Notes: generated from the sequence alone by a model not told the origin. DNA of 64,000 nucleotides from Methanosarcina sp. UBA5 (GCF_002505485.1 NZ_DAVG01000082.1:1-64000); one strand, 5' to 3'. Positions 7,634-16,616 are shown, numbered from the stretch's first letter. Numbers and translations are program-made.

Positions 7634-10009
7634 TTAATCCTCATGTTTCACTCTCAATAATCTCATCCCATTCAGGGTAACCAGAAGCGAGCTTCCCATA
7701 TCCCCTGCCACAGCTAACCACAGAGTTAACCAGCCTGGAACGACCATCAGAAGAATTAATCCTTTGATTATCAAGGCAAGTGCAATGTTTTGTTTGATAA
7801 TGCCTAGTGTTTTCCGGCTCAATTTTATCGCGTCAGCAAGTTTTGTAAGGTCATCAGTCATCAAGGCGATATCTGCAGTTTCTAGCGCTGTATCAGTGCC
7901 TGCAGCTCCCATCGCGATTCCGACCGTGGATACTGCCATTGCCGGGGCATCGTTGACACCGTCTCCAACCATAGCTACCTTGCCGTGCTTAACAAGAAGT
8001 TTCTTAATCGCATCTACCTTGTCTTCTGGTAATAGGTCTGCTCTAAAATCATCGACTCCTGCTTTTGTGGCAATAGCATGGGCAGTACTTTCATTATCTC
8101 CTGTGAGCATGATGACTTTTTTAATACCGGCTTTTTTCAGCTTATTAATAGCCTGTCCAGAATTTTCCCTCAATACATCTGCCACAGCTATGAGGCCCAA
8201 AATACGTTCCTCGTCTCCTAGCATCATTACGGTTTTTCCTTCATTTTGCAGACGGGAAATCTTATCTTCAACACGTTTCACATCTATTGCCTGCTCAGTA
8301 AAGAGTCTGGAATTCCCGATTTGATAAGTCTTGCCTTGAATCGTTGCTTTGGCTCCTTTGCCGGGAATAGCCTCAAATGCTGATATACTAGATATTTCGG
8401 CTCCATGTTCTTTAGCGGATTTGACAATTGCCTCGGCTAGAGGATGTTCTGACCGACTTTCAATTGCCGATGCTATTGATAAGAACTCCTTATCGGGGAT
8501 GCCATCAGTAGGAATGATATCGGTTACCTTCGGCTTTCCTTCAGTAAGAGTGCCGGTTTTGTCAAAGGCAACTACTGACAAAGCCCCGACTTCTTCCAGG
8601 TACATACCTCCTTTAATGAGTATGCCGTTTTTAGCAGCGCTCCCAATTGCAGATACAATGGATACAGGTGTGGAGATTATGAGTGCGCAAGGGCACGCTA
8701 CCAATAGCATAGCCATAGCCTCGTAAAACCACTTCTCGAACGGCTGGCCCAAAGCCAGTGGAGGTACAGCAGCAACCAGGGCAGCCAAGAATATAACAGC
8801 AGGAGTATAATATTTCGCGAACTTCTCTACAAATTGTTGAGATAGAGCTCGCTGTCCCTGAGCTTCCTCAACCATGTGAATAATTCTTGATATTGTATTG
8901 TCCCTGGCCAGCTTGGTAACTTTGACTTCAAGCGAACCGCGTTCGTTGACCGTTCCTGCATATATTTCATCCCCAGGACGTTTTTCCACCGGAATAGATT
9001 CTCCAGTGATTGGGGCCTGATTCACTGTAGAGTAACCAGTAGAGACTTTACCATCCATGGCAATTCTTTCACCTGGACGAACGATAATTGTATCCCCAAT
9101 CACAATTTCTTTTACGGGTAACGTTATTTCAGTTGCTCCTCGCCTGACCAGAGCCTCATCTGGTGTTAGTTTCATTAAAGACCGAATAGAGTTCCTTGTT
9201 TTATCGAGGGTATAGCTCTGCAAGGCATTCCCGAAAGAGAAAAGAAATACAACAGTTGCAGCCTCTTCAAATGAACCGAGTGCCGACGCGCCGATTACTG
9301 CTATCGTCATCAGGAAATTCATGTCAAATTCCCGGGCACTAATTAGTAAGGAAATGCCATTTTTGGCTGGTAGAAAGCCGCCCAGAAAGATCCCTGTAAG
9401 GAACAGCCCATTTACTATAAGATCCGGGGCGTCCAGCTTCCCGGAAACAAGCCCGGAGATCAGCATAATTAAAGAAATCGCTGTGGGCTTGACGTACTGA
9501 TTTGATTTCCAGAAACTGGCCGGTTCATTCTTTATCCGATAGCCCTCGTCCACTTTCCCCGAATAACCCATTTTTTCAATCGTTGAAAGGATTTCTGCCA
9601 CTGGCGCACTATGGACTACCGTCATTTTAGAAGCGCCGAAATTTACTTGTGCAGTCTCGACTCCAGGAACCTTGGCCATGCGTTTTTCCAATTTAGCTGC
9701 ACAGTCCGGGCAGTCCATTCCTGCGATGCAAAAATCAGTCGTCTGAGAAATTTCGGATAATTTTTGGTCGTCTTCCCGTGCCTCATAACCTAATTTTTTA
9801 ATCTTGTCTACTACCTGAGTAACACCGGTTTGTTGCGGATCATACTCTACGTTGAGGCTTCCTGATGGGAAAACAAATGTTGCGTTAACTACTCCCAGCA
9901 TACGTCTAACGGCCTTTTCCACCTTTGCTGCACAATCCGGACAGTCTATACCGGTTACGAGCAGTCTGGATGATACTATTGATTCCATATTTTCTGCCGT
10001 CTCGGTCAT
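7634..10009 (-). CDS. P1B-type heavy-metal exporting ATPase, Zn/Cd/Pb type (ZntA/CadA-like)
   Basis: Pumps divalent metal out of the cell using ATP. The 791-residue protein starts with two HMA domains (CxxC at C23/C26 and C100/C103). The core has the transmembrane CPC motif (C439-P-C441), the phosphorylated aspartate D483 in DKTGTLTEGKP, the EHPLAEAI nucleotide-domain HP motif and the hinge GDGVNDAPA. The last transmembrane segments carry NIALALIIKG and AVAGDMGSSL. A Lys and an Asp-Gly at these places mark the P1B-2 (Zn2+/Cd2+/Pb2+) group rather than the copper group. It follows the ArsR-type regulator by 26 nt and precedes the metallochaperone. Expression is presumably relieved by metal binding to that regulator. 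Confidence 0.93.
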   Translation of the reverse strand: MTETAENMESIVSSRLLVTGIDCPDCAAKVEKAVRRMLGVVNATFVFPSGSLNVEYDPQQTGVTQVVDKIKKLGYEAREDDQKLSEISQTTDFCIAGMDCPDCAAKLEKRMAKVPGVETAQVNFGASKMTVVHSAPVAEILSTIEKMGYSGKVDEGYRIKNEPASFWKSNQYVKPTAISLIMLISGLVSGKLDAPDLIVNGLFLTGIFLGGFLPAKNGISLLISAREFDMNFLMTIAVIGASALGSFEEAATVVFLFSFGNALQSYTLDKTRNSIRSLMKLTPDEALVRRGATEITLPVKEIVIGDTIIVRPGERIAMDGKVSTGYSTVNQAPITGESIPVEKRPGDEIYAGTVNERGSLEVKVTKLARDNTISRIIHMVEEAQGQRALSQQFVEKFAKYYTPAVIFLAALVAAVPPLALGQPFEKWFYEAMAMLLVACPCALIISTPVSIVSAIGSAAKNGILIKGGMYLEEVGALSVVAFDKTGTLTEGKPKVTDIIPTDGIPDKEFLSIASAIESRSEHPLAEAIVKSAKEHGAEISSISAFEAIPGKGAKATIQGKTYQIGNSRLFTEQAIDVKRVEDKISRLQNEGKTVMMLGDEERILGLIAVADVLRENSGQAINKLKKAGIKKVIMLTGDNESTAHAIATKAGVDDFRADLLPEDKVDAIKKLLVKHGKVAMVGDGVNDAPAMAVSTVGIAMGAAGTDTALETADIALMTDDLTKLADAIKLSRKTLGIIKQNIALALIIKGLILLMVVPGWLTLWLAVAGDMGSSLLVTLNGMRLLRVKHED

Positions 10010-10035
10010 AACTTCTCCCTCATTCTTCGTGGTTT

Positions 10036-10389
10036 TTATTCAGTAACATGCTCTAGCCCTTGAGCGAATAATTTCTCGATATGGTCATCATCCAGGGAAT
10101 AATACAGGACCTTTCCTTCCCTTCTAAATTTGACAAGGCGTAAAGTCCGGAGAATTTTAAGCTGATGAGATACCGCCGATTCAGAAATTCCTATTACAGC
10201 GGTAAGGTCACAAACGCAAAGCTCTCTGGTCATTAAGGAAAACAAGATTTTCACTCTTGTCGGATCCCCCAGGGCTTTGAACAGTTCGGCCAGTGAAGCA
10301 GCTACATCTTCGTCAAATAAAGCCTGCCGCACTGCTTTTACCGCCTCTTCATGTATACAGTTAATCTCGCATTTGTCCAGTTCAACCAC
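10036..10389 (-). CDS. ArsR/SmtB-family metal-sensing repressor, CadC-like
   Basis: Winged-helix repressor of 117 residues with HTH around ISESAVSHQLKIL. Both classic metal sites are present. The alpha3N site has Cys7 and Cys11 in the N-terminal arm plus Cys58 and Cys60 in ELCVCDL. The alpha5 site has Asp101, His103, His114 and Glu117 (D-x-H-x10-H-x2-E). The cysteine numbering matches that known for staphylococcal CadC. It heads the operon with the P1B-2 ATPase, and a matching 12-2-12 style operator lies about 40 bp upstream. The expected job is Cd/Pb/Zn-responsive derepression of the efflux genes. Confidence 0.93.
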   Translation of the reverse strand: MVELDKCEINCIHEEAVKAVRQALFDEDVAASLAELFKALGDPTRVKILFSLMTRELCVCDLTAVIGISESAVSHQLKILRTLRLVKFRREGKVLYYSLDDDHIEKLFAQGLEHVTE

Positions 10390-10429
10390 AGCTAGCCCTC
10401 GAATTGGAATGATTATTAAATAGCAGAAT

Positions 10430-10449
10430 ATATGAACATCTGTTCATAT
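10430..10449. promoter_or_regulatory. ArsR/SmtB-type operator
   Basis: A perfect inverted repeat, ATATGAACA-TC-TGTTCATAT, sits about 41 bp upstream of the regulator start. The TGAACA...TGTTCA half-sites are the known recognition pattern of SmtB/CadC family repressors, so autoregulation of the efflux operon is likely. The rest of 10450-10832 is AT-rich and holds no convincing gene, only a short metG-like fragment at about 10502-10560. Confidence 0.85.
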
Positions 10450-10832
10450 GTACGTGTACTAAAGAATAATTTTAAACTATTAAAGCTTTTGCTTTTTGTA
10501 TCAGAGACTAAAACTGCAAAACTTGAAATCCTCTTTGCCAAGCTCGAAAATAAAAGATCTCTCTTCGTCATTCACAACAATGTAATCCTTGACAAAAACA
10601 TTTTTTTCAATAGAGAGAATATTTTTATAGAGTTGCAGCGTATATATAAATATAAAGCAAGTTGGCTAAATGAATCTCCTATTTTCGGTTTTTATTTTTA
10701 AGATTCAGTAGATTTAGACCAATTTGTCTTAATAAATTAAAAGCAGGCAGGTATTACAACAAATCGTAAAAAAACAGCCAGTGATTTCGATAACCTATTC
10801 ATTACAATTAAATAAAGAACAGGAGAATTTTG

Positions 10833-11519
10833 ATGAAACGCCGAAATTTGTTTTCGATACTTTTTACGCTTATGCTGCTTCTTCTGGTTCCAAATCTCGC
10901 AGCCGCTTCATTTACTGCAGAAGCTGGAGAAATACCGTACCAGATAAACAGCTCTGATCACATAGTTATTGGTACAGTGAGCAGGGTTGATATGTTTCGT
11001 GACCACATGATTGCTACAATTAAAGTTAATGAGTGGCTCTATAACTCTCTGCCCACAAAGACCATAAAAGTAAGAAGTGGAATCGGGACTAATGTAGCGA
11101 TGTCAACCGAGCCTAATTTTATTCAGAACGAATCAGTACTCTTGATGCTAAAGGATATAAATATAGATCAACAGCTTTTCCATGTTGCTATAGGAGAGCC
11201 AGGAAAACACCCTGTTTCTGATAGAGACGCAGTAGTCAAGGAGCTGAAATCTTTGGGTAAGTGGCCGGAAGAAAACCAAATAGAAAATAAAACAAATGAG
11301 ATAAAACAAATAGAAAATGCAGAATATGTAGAGCAAGAAGAAAATGAAACTGAAAATAAGACAAACGCCACCGGAATCACAGAGAATACAGCAACAACAG
11401 GCGAGCAGAAAGAAAGTTCCAATCAGACCCAGAAATCAAACACTATTCCTTTCATGAGTCCTATCAGTGCGATTGCAGTAATGTTGGGGGCAGTCATACA
11501 CATAAGAAGAAATCAATAA
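10833..11519 (+). CDS. secreted, C-terminally anchored protein of unknown function
   Basis: I do not recognise a named family. The 228-residue protein starts with a clear signal peptide (MKRRNLFSILFTLMLLLL, cleavage likely after AAAS). A folded domain of about 120 residues follows (for example IVIGTVSRVDMF and TIKVRSGIGTNV). Then there is a low-complexity Glu/Asn/Lys/Thr linker (about 150-205) with repeated EN/NKTN motifs and several potential N-glycosylation sites. A final hydrophobic helix ends in basic residues (SAIAVMLGAVIHIRRNQ), an arrangement like archaeosortase-processed or membrane-anchored surface proteins. ATG 10833 is chosen over TTG 10830 because AGGAGA is at 10821-10826. Confidence 0.75.
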   Translation: MKRRNLFSILFTLMLLLLVPNLAAASFTAEAGEIPYQINSSDHIVIGTVSRVDMFRDHMIATIKVNEWLYNSLPTKTIKVRSGIGTNVAMSTEPNFIQNESVLLMLKDINIDQQLFHVAIGEPGKHPVSDRDAVVKELKSLGKWPEENQIENKTNEIKQIENAEYVEQEENETENKTNATGITENTATTGEQKESSNQTQKSNTIPFMSPISAIAVMLGAVIHIRRNQ

Positions 11520-11605
11520 AAACTGCGGAAGAAGAGTTTATGCAAACTTTATAAAAATAGGTAAGAAAAGTGCCGAAAGATTGGTTAGTACATCTACCAA
11601 CCATA

Positions 11606-12139
11606 TTATCTCTTATTTTTCTCCAGCACCATCTCAAGGTAAGAAGTCCGAATAGAATCTTTTTCCCCAGCACCAAACTGTTTTAGCAATTCAAATAACT
11701 TTGCCCTTGAAGTTTCGAGCTCTTTTTCGTTTTCAGCCACGATTTCGACTTCAAGGAATTCCCCGAGTCCTTCGACAGCATCAAGGCAGACGGTAATTTC
11801 TCCTGCCCTGAAGACTTCCCTTTTTTTGCGAACTATTCCGGCTTCGGAGAAACCAAGGGCATGCAAGATTTGTATTGTAGTTGTTTCGTCTACAGGAGTT
11901 TCGAATTCTTCTCGGGTTTTGGAGATCCCATCGAGTTTGGGGCCTTTGTAGGTTAGTACTGCCTGGCTGTTTAGGGAACGGATCCTGAGTGCCTCGTCGG
12001 TTTTCGCAAAATCTCTGTGAGGAGCTGCAAAATAAACATCGGACTGATTCTCAACTCCAAGTTTTACTGCCCCTAACTTTCTAAGAATGGATCGAGCTTT
12101 TGAATGGTCTGCTCTGACTTTGACCTCTATTTCAATCAT
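11606..12139 (-). CDS. CYTH-domain protein (CyaB/thiamine-triphosphatase-like)
   Basis: The 177-residue protein opens with the CYTH signature ExExK (EIEVKV, residues 3-8) and shows the alternating charged strands expected of the triphosphate tunnel: RIRSLNSQAVLTYKGPK, REEFETPV, KKREVFRAGEITVCLD and GEFLEVEIV. Members hydrolyse or cyclise triphosphorylated substrates, and archaeal versions are usually annotated class IV adenylate cyclase, although most family members are tripolyphosphatases. The start at ATG 12139 gives the ExExK motif in its normal position. A further 22 upstream codons look non-coding. It is monocistronic, so the substrate cannot be inferred from neighbours. Confidence 0.88.
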   Translation of the reverse strand: MIEIEVKVRADHSKARSILRKLGAVKLGVENQSDVYFAAPHRDFAKTDEALRIRSLNSQAVLTYKGPKLDGISKTREEFETPVDETTTIQILHALGFSEAGIVRKKREVFRAGEITVCLDAVEGLGEFLEVEIVAENEKELETSRAKLFELLKQFGAGEKDSIRTSYLEMVLEKNKR

Positions 12140-12291
12140 AGTTTTCAGGCATCTCCGGTTAAGTCCGTTTAAATTGACTAAACACTGCTGGCTAAACACA
12201 TGCACTAAAAATGATATATAGTATTTGTTTGAGGCGGCTCTATCAAGTCTAATGGTGATAAGTTTACTGGGGATAAAAATTCATATAGTGA

Positions 12292-12333
12292 GTGTCGAAC
12301 CCATGAAATTGTCCACTCTGATGGACTCGACAC
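12292..12333 (-). terminator. long hairpin between two minus-strand genes
   Basis: The arms GTGTCGA (12292-12298) and TCGACAC (12327-12333) pair perfectly. After a 2x2 internal loop the pairing continues with CCAT/ATGG around a 16-nt loop. On the minus strand it lies 16 bp after the stop of the membrane protein gene and is followed by ATTTTTATCC, so it probably ends that transcript. A small structured RNA is a less likely alternative. Confidence 0.5.
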
Positions 12334-12348
12334 AACCCTGGTATTCCT

Positions 12349-12918
12349 TTACTTTATTGCACGATGTAAAAAACTTAATCCTATAATCGGCATCACAATT
12401 AGCCAGTAAAGGAAATGAATTGCTATTAGACCGTCACTAAAAGATGCTTCGTGTGAGTGCCTTGATGAAAGTTCCCATACTGCAAAGAGAAGGGAAGATA
12501 TAGAGATAACGCTGGCTATAGACGATACTGCAAGATATGCTTTCATCGAGTATGGATGTCTATGCAAAGATAAAAAGACCAGTAACGAGAATGGGGACAG
12601 TAACGCCAGAATTGTTATCACGAGGGGGGTTACGAGGTGCCTATAGCCACTAAGAAATTCTTTACCATTAACTTGCCAAAAACTTACGAGAACCAGTAAA
12701 GATAGTGAGATGCAAAACGGAACTGCCAAATACCATCTGGGTAGTACTTTTCTTGTATCTAACAAGAAAAGTACAGAACCGAAAAGAGAGATAGTGCTCA
12801 TTACTTCTAGAAGGACAGCTTCATCGCTACCAGGCAGCAAATAGAATCCATTGGATATAATTGCGACCACAAACATAAAAATAACAGACATCAACGCCAT
12901 CGCAATTTTTATCCTCAT
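12349..12918 (-). CDS. multi-pass membrane protein of unknown function
   Basis: No family recognised. The 189-residue product is strongly hydrophobic with about six predicted transmembrane segments (roughly residues 4-22, 38-53, 63-81, 96-118, 127-147 and 162-182). Short loops lie between them, including one His/Ser-rich loop (SSRHSHEASF). There are no catalytic motifs or cysteine clusters. ATG 12918 is preferred because GAGGCGAT lies 3 nt upstream (12922-12929) and the preceding TTG is a weaker choice. It stands alone. Confidence 0.7.
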   Translation of the reverse strand: MRIKIAMALMSVIFMFVVAIISNGFYLLPGSDEAVLLEVMSTISLFGSVLFLLDTRKVLPRWYLAVPFCISLSLLVLVSFWQVNGKEFLSGYRHLVTPLVITILALLSPFSLLVFLSLHRHPYSMKAYLAVSSIASVISISSLLFAVWELSSRHSHEASFSDGLIAIHFLYWLIVMPIIGLSFLHRAIK

Positions 12919-13012
12919 CAAATCGCCTCTCGAAAGTAAAAATAAGATGAGAATTATATAGTGCTTACGTTTTTCAACATAAACTCCAAAAAATAGAATC
13001 AGGAAATAAACT

Positions 13013-13044
13013 TTAAAAAAATGGAATCCGGAAAAATCCGGATC
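13013..13044 (-). terminator. terminator of the mevalonate-entry operon
   Basis: Two copies of the self-complementary TCCGGA (13027-13032 and 13037-13042) form a stem with a 4-nt loop. On the minus strand a run of seven Ts follows (13014-13020). It lies just after the DUF35 gene stop at 13047. Confidence 0.6.
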
Positions 13045-13046
13045 TT

Positions 13047-13445
13047 TTATGACTCTGCAGGAACGAATTTGGTGCCATAGTAAATCATGCCGCGTTCACC
13101 GTCTTCCCCGAGTTTGCGGAATACGGATCTAACCCTCATTCCAATATGAATATTTTCGGGGTCGCCAACTACCTGCGAGGTCAGGCGGGGGCCTTCATCA
13201 AGCTGGATTATCGCAAGGGTGTAAGGAGTCTGGTCTTCAAAACCTTCCGCAGCTGTATGGATTATTGTATAGGAAATTATTTCGCCAGTGCCTTTGAACT
13301 TGTAAGGCTCAATATGGCCTATACGCCTGCAGTTTACGCAAAAGTTGCGCGGGGGATAGAAATATTCCCCGCATTCTTTACAGCGGGTACCTTCAAGATT
13401 ATATCTGCTGCCGATACTTCTCCAGAATCTTGGAACGGAAGACAT
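13047..13445 (-). CDS. DUF35 Zn-ribbon/OB-fold scaffold protein of the thiolase/HMG-CoA synthase complex
   Basis: A 132-residue protein with a zinc ribbon (Cys22, Cys25, Cys36, Cys39) followed by an OB-fold (FKGTGEIISYTIIHTA ... PYTLAIIQLDEG). In archaea this family binds thiolase and HMG-CoA synthase and lets acetoacetyl-CoA pass between them through a shared CoA pocket, driving the unfavourable thiolase reaction. Its gene directly follows both partners, starting 6 nt after the thiolase stop with the strong site GGAGAGGTGAGAT. Function is inferred from family and context. Confidence 0.9.
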   Translation of the reverse strand: MSSVPRFWRSIGSRYNLEGTRCKECGEYFYPPRNFCVNCRRIGHIEPYKFKGTGEIISYTIIHTAAEGFEDQTPYTLAIIQLDEGPRLTSQVVGDPENIHIGMRVRSVFRKLGEDGERGMIYYGTKFVPAES

Positions 13446-13451
13446 CGTATC

Positions 13452-14624
13452 TCACCTCTCCCTCGAGAAAATATGCACTACTGCCGTAGCTCCTGACCCT
13501 CCTACATTATGGGTCATGCCGTACTCTGCGCCTTCGACCTGACGCTTGCCTGCTTCGCCGCGCAGCTGGGTTACGATTTCTACAGCCTGCTTTATGCCTG
13601 TTGCTCCCACCGGATGTCCACAGGCTTTGAGGCCTCCAGACGTATTGACAGGAATTCTGCCTCCTATTGCGGTTTCCCCGTTTGCTGTGACAATTCCGCC
13701 TTTTCCTTTTTCTGCAAACCCGAGATCTTCAATTGCGCAAATCTCAGCAATTGTGAAGCAGTCATGCACTTCCACAAGATCGATGTCTTCAGGCCTCAAT
13801 TTTGCCATGGAATATGCCCGCTGTGCAGCCACCACGGTTGCATCAAGGGTTGTTATATCGCGTCGGTCATGAAGCGCAATCGTGTCACTTGCCTGAGCGG
13901 TTGCCCTGATATAAATTGGAGTATCCGTATACTTGTGCGCAATATCCGCTGGGGCAAGTACAACGGATGAAGCGCCATCCGTTATTGGGGAACAGTCAAA
14001 AATATGCAAAGGATCGGCTACCATTATAGAGTTCAACACGTCGTCCACAGTAATTCTGTTTTTATACTGGGCAATGGGGTTAGAAGAGCCATTTTTATGG
14101 TTCTTTACGGCAACCTCGGCAAGCTGTTCGCTGGTAGTCCCATATCTATGCATGTGCAACCTTGCAATCATTGCATAAATTCCGGGAAAAGTTGCTCCTG
14201 TCATCCCTTCCCACTCCCGATCAGCCGCGGCTGCAAGCGCTGAAGATGCCTCCTCAGAGCCGACATCAGTCATTTTTTCTGCTCCTGCTGCAATTACAAT
14301 ATCGTTGTAACCGGAAGCTACAGCCATGATGGCCTGCCTCAGGGCAAGCCCGCCCGATGCACAGGCAGCTTCAACTCGGGTAGCTGGAACATGCAGGTTT
14401 TTGGAAAGTCCTGAATAATCCGCTATAAGAGCCCCTATATGTTCCTGATCAATAAATCGACCTCCACTCATGTTTCCTACGTAGAGGGAATCGATTTCTT
14501 TTCCACCAACGCCTGCGTCTTCGAGTGCTCCGGCCCCGGCTTCTACCACTATATCCCTAAGGGACTTTCCCCAGAGTTCTCCGAACTTAGTATTCTTTAC
14601 TCCGATAATTGCTACGTCTCTCAT
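13452..14624 (-). CDS. acetyl-CoA acetyltransferase (thiolase), archaeal mevalonate type
   Basis: Condenses two acetyl-CoA to acetoacetyl-CoA, the first step towards isoprenoid (archaeol) lipids. The 390-residue protein has the nucleophilic Cys88 in VEAACASGG, the His motif KACGHPVGATG near residue 340 and the C-terminal NVGGSGATAVV. This is the SCP2-like archaeal thiolase layout, in which the usual C-terminal CxG is replaced. The start at ATG 14624 (MRDVAIIGV) has GGAGTGA upstream and lies 16 nt after the HMG-CoA synthase stop. Earlier in-frame codons overlap the synthase gene and look non-coding. Confidence 0.93.
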   Translation of the reverse strand: MRDVAIIGVKNTKFGELWGKSLRDIVVEAGAGALEDAGVGGKEIDSLYVGNMSGGRFIDQEHIGALIADYSGLSKNLHVPATRVEAACASGGLALRQAIMAVASGYNDIVIAAGAEKMTDVGSEEASSALAAAADREWEGMTGATFPGIYAMIARLHMHRYGTTSEQLAEVAVKNHKNGSSNPIAQYKNRITVDDVLNSIMVADPLHIFDCSPITDGASSVVLAPADIAHKYTDTPIYIRATAQASDTIALHDRRDITTLDATVVAAQRAYSMAKLRPEDIDLVEVHDCFTIAEICAIEDLGFAEKGKGGIVTANGETAIGGRIPVNTSGGLKACGHPVGATGIKQAVEIVTQLRGEAGKRQVEGAEYGMTHNVGGSGATAVVHIFSRER

Positions 14625-14640
14625 GTTCTTCACTCCGTTT

Positions 14641-15690
14641 TCATGACCGGCGGATCTTCCCTTTATGTTTGGCGTATCTTGCATAGTCAATGTATATAGG
14701 ATCTTTAATCAATTCGGAAACCGTCGGAGCCCTGTTTCGGATTTCCTCGATCCTGTCTGTAACCGTTATGCTAAAAGCATCAGACCCTGCACCTGAACCA
14801 AAGGCGGTCGCAAAAATCCTGTCCCCTGGTTTTGCCTGATCCAGAGTCGCAGCAATTCCCATAAGGCAGGAACCTGAATACGTGTTCCCGATTTTTGGAA
14901 CTACAAGTCCCGGAGCAATCTGAGACTTGGTGAAACCCAGGGTTTTTGCAGCTTTGGTCGGGAATTTTCCATTTGGCTGGTGGAAAACTGCATAATCATA
15001 ATCATCAGGCTTTGTCCCGAGTTTTTCCAGAAGACCTTTTGCGCCGTTAGTCACGTGCTTAAAGTAGCCTGGCTCTCCTGTAAAACGGCCTCCGTGTTCA
15101 GGGTAGGGCATTCCTTCCCTTCTCCAGAAGTCAGGGGTATCAGTTGTAAAGGAATAAGTGTCTTCAATAATTGCAGCAATCTCGGATTCGTTTCTCCCAA
15201 TGAGACAGGCAACTCCACCTGCAGCTGCAGTGTACTCAAGGGCGTCACCTGGGGCTCCTTGGGAAACATCGGCTCCTATAGCAATGCCCAGGTCGATCAT
15301 CCCTGAACTTACCAGTCCCATACAGGCCTGAACTGCGGCTGTCCCTGCCTTACATGCAAATTCGAAGTCTGCTGCAGTCATGTTTGGGGTCGCTCCTATA
15401 GCCTGGGCCACAATTGTGCTTGTTGGCTTTACAGCATAAGGATGACTCTCCGAGCCCGTGTATACCGCCCCAATCCTCTCTGGATCAACCCCGCTTCTTG
15501 CCATCGCGTATCTTGCCGCTTCCACAGCTATAGTTGCTGCGTCTTCATCGAGATCAGGAACGGATTTTTCATATACCATAAGGCCACTTTTAAGAGCCTC
15601 TGCATTATCGCCCCAGACCCGGGCGATTTCTTCGACTTTTATACGGTATCGGGGAACATAAGCACCGTAAGATACGATTCCAATAGTCAT
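14641..15690 (-). CDS. hydroxymethylglutaryl-CoA synthase
   Basis: Makes HMG-CoA from acetoacetyl-CoA and acetyl-CoA for the mevalonate pathway. The 349-residue archaeal-type enzyme shows the catalytic triad region: Glu82 in GSESHPYAVKPT, the nucleophile Cys113 in EFACKAGTA, and the His of VFHQPNGKFP at about 235. ATG 15690 is preferred over GTG 15699 because AGGTGG ends 5 nt before it and overlaps the GTG. It is the second gene of the operon, after the HTH regulator and before thiolase and DUF35. Confidence 0.94.
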   Translation of the reverse strand: MTIGIVSYGAYVPRYRIKVEEIARVWGDNAEALKSGLMVYEKSVPDLDEDAATIAVEAARYAMARSGVDPERIGAVYTGSESHPYAVKPTSTIVAQAIGATPNMTAADFEFACKAGTAAVQACMGLVSSGMIDLGIAIGADVSQGAPGDALEYTAAAGGVACLIGRNESEIAAIIEDTYSFTTDTPDFWRREGMPYPEHGGRFTGEPGYFKHVTNGAKGLLEKLGTKPDDYDYAVFHQPNGKFPTKAAKTLGFTKSQIAPGLVVPKIGNTYSGSCLMGIAATLDQAKPGDRIFATAFGSGAGSDAFSITVTDRIEEIRNRAPTVSELIKDPIYIDYARYAKHKGKIRRS

Positions 15691-15737
15691 TATTTCCACC
15701 TGTTTTTGAGTGTTTCAGGGCATTAGATTTCAGGGGT

Positions 15738-16478
15738 TTATTCCCTAGCATAGTATTGACTGTATTTTCTCAGTAACTGGACAATCTGGTCAAGATCCAT
15801 CATAGTTGAGACCAGGGGGATGCGGTCGACTTCCGCCATCTTGACTGCAACAGGCTCGACCTCTTCTTTTCGAAGGCCATGAAGTACCACGGCACCAGGC
15901 TTAAGGTTGGTAACTCGGATGGCTACCATTGGGGATTTCCCGGTACTGACCTTCGTAAAGATCATGGCCCTGTCGGTACTCCAGCCGTAGAGCTTCTGAA
16001 ACTCATGGGAAGAAAGTTCCAAGATTGCTCTCTGGCTGTCAATGACAGAGAAACCGTAAAGAGGCCTTTCAACTCCTTTGTAGACAATGTCTCCTTCGAT
16101 AACGTTGACCAATTTCGCAAGCTGTATCGGGATCGTATACTCGTATGTTGAGTAAATGGATTTCGTACCGCTTTCGGCATTAAGTATTGACTCGTAAGCG
16201 TGAATTTTTTTGCTTCCCCTATCCATATCAATCTCAAGGAGACACCCAACAATTTTTTTTACAATTAGTGTTCCTGGAGACTTTCGTCTTCCGCTTTCAT
16301 AGTCACTGATAACGGAGGGGGAAACCTTAAGATAATTTGCAATATCGGTCTGGGATATCTCAAAATTCGATCTCCATTTTTTGAGCGACTCTCCCGGTTT
16401 TTCCGAGAGGGTTATATCTCCAGCCATTTTTTCTGCCAGACGGTTGCGCAGATTTTCTGAGGATTCATTAGATGTCAT
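15738..16478 (-). CDS. HTH regulator heading the mevalonate-entry operon
   Basis: A 246-residue transcription factor with an XRE-like helix-turn-helix in the first third (ISQTDIANYLKVSPSVISDYESGRR, about residues 41-65). A longer C-terminal ligand-binding-like region follows that resembles the archaeal family often found beside HMG-CoA synthase. The gene begins the minus-strand operon and is separated by 47 nt from the synthase start. A TATA-like TATATATGG lies about 35 bp upstream of the ATG. It probably adjusts isoprenoid-precursor supply and may regulate itself and the divergent Cas4-like gene. The effector is unknown. Confidence 0.8.
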   Translation of the reverse strand: MTSNESSENLRNRLAEKMAGDITLSEKPGESLKKWRSNFEISQTDIANYLKVSPSVISDYESGRRKSPGTLIVKKIVGCLLEIDMDRGSKKIHAYESILNAESGTKSIYSTYEYTIPIQLAKLVNVIEGDIVYKGVERPLYGFSVIDSQRAILELSSHEFQKLYGWSTDRAMIFTKVSTGKSPMVAIRVTNLKPGAVVLHGLRKEEVEPVAVKMAEVDRIPLVSTMMDLDQIVQLLRKYSQYYARE

Positions 16479-16581
16479 GACTCACGTACCCTAAGAGGAA
16501 ACATTACCATATATATCTAACGAATATGAATTCGGCAATTGTCGCATAACTTCTGTTCAACTTACTGTGATGATTCTCACA

Positions 16582-16600
16582 AAAATTTATAATACTTGTA
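16582..16600 (+). promoter_or_regulatory. TATA box for the leaderless Cas4-like gene
   Basis: TTTATAATA at 16587-16595 is centred about 26 bp before ATG 16617, which is the normal distance from an archaeal TATA box to the transcription start. No Shine-Dalgarno sequence is present, so the mRNA is probably leaderless. The 138 bp between the two divergent starts also carries the TATA box of the regulator on the minus strand. Confidence 0.6.
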
Positions 16601-16616
16601 AAAGAATTAGTATTTG

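Noticed and set aside
10432..10701. 89-codon plus-strand frame beginning in the operator
   Set aside because: It starts inside the repressor-binding palindrome, is AT-biased, has no ribosome site and no family. Only a short metG-like fragment within it is notable.
12292..12333. Possible riboswitch
   Set aside because: A single hairpin after a stop codon followed by Ts is better explained as a terminator; no conserved riboswitch core is visible.
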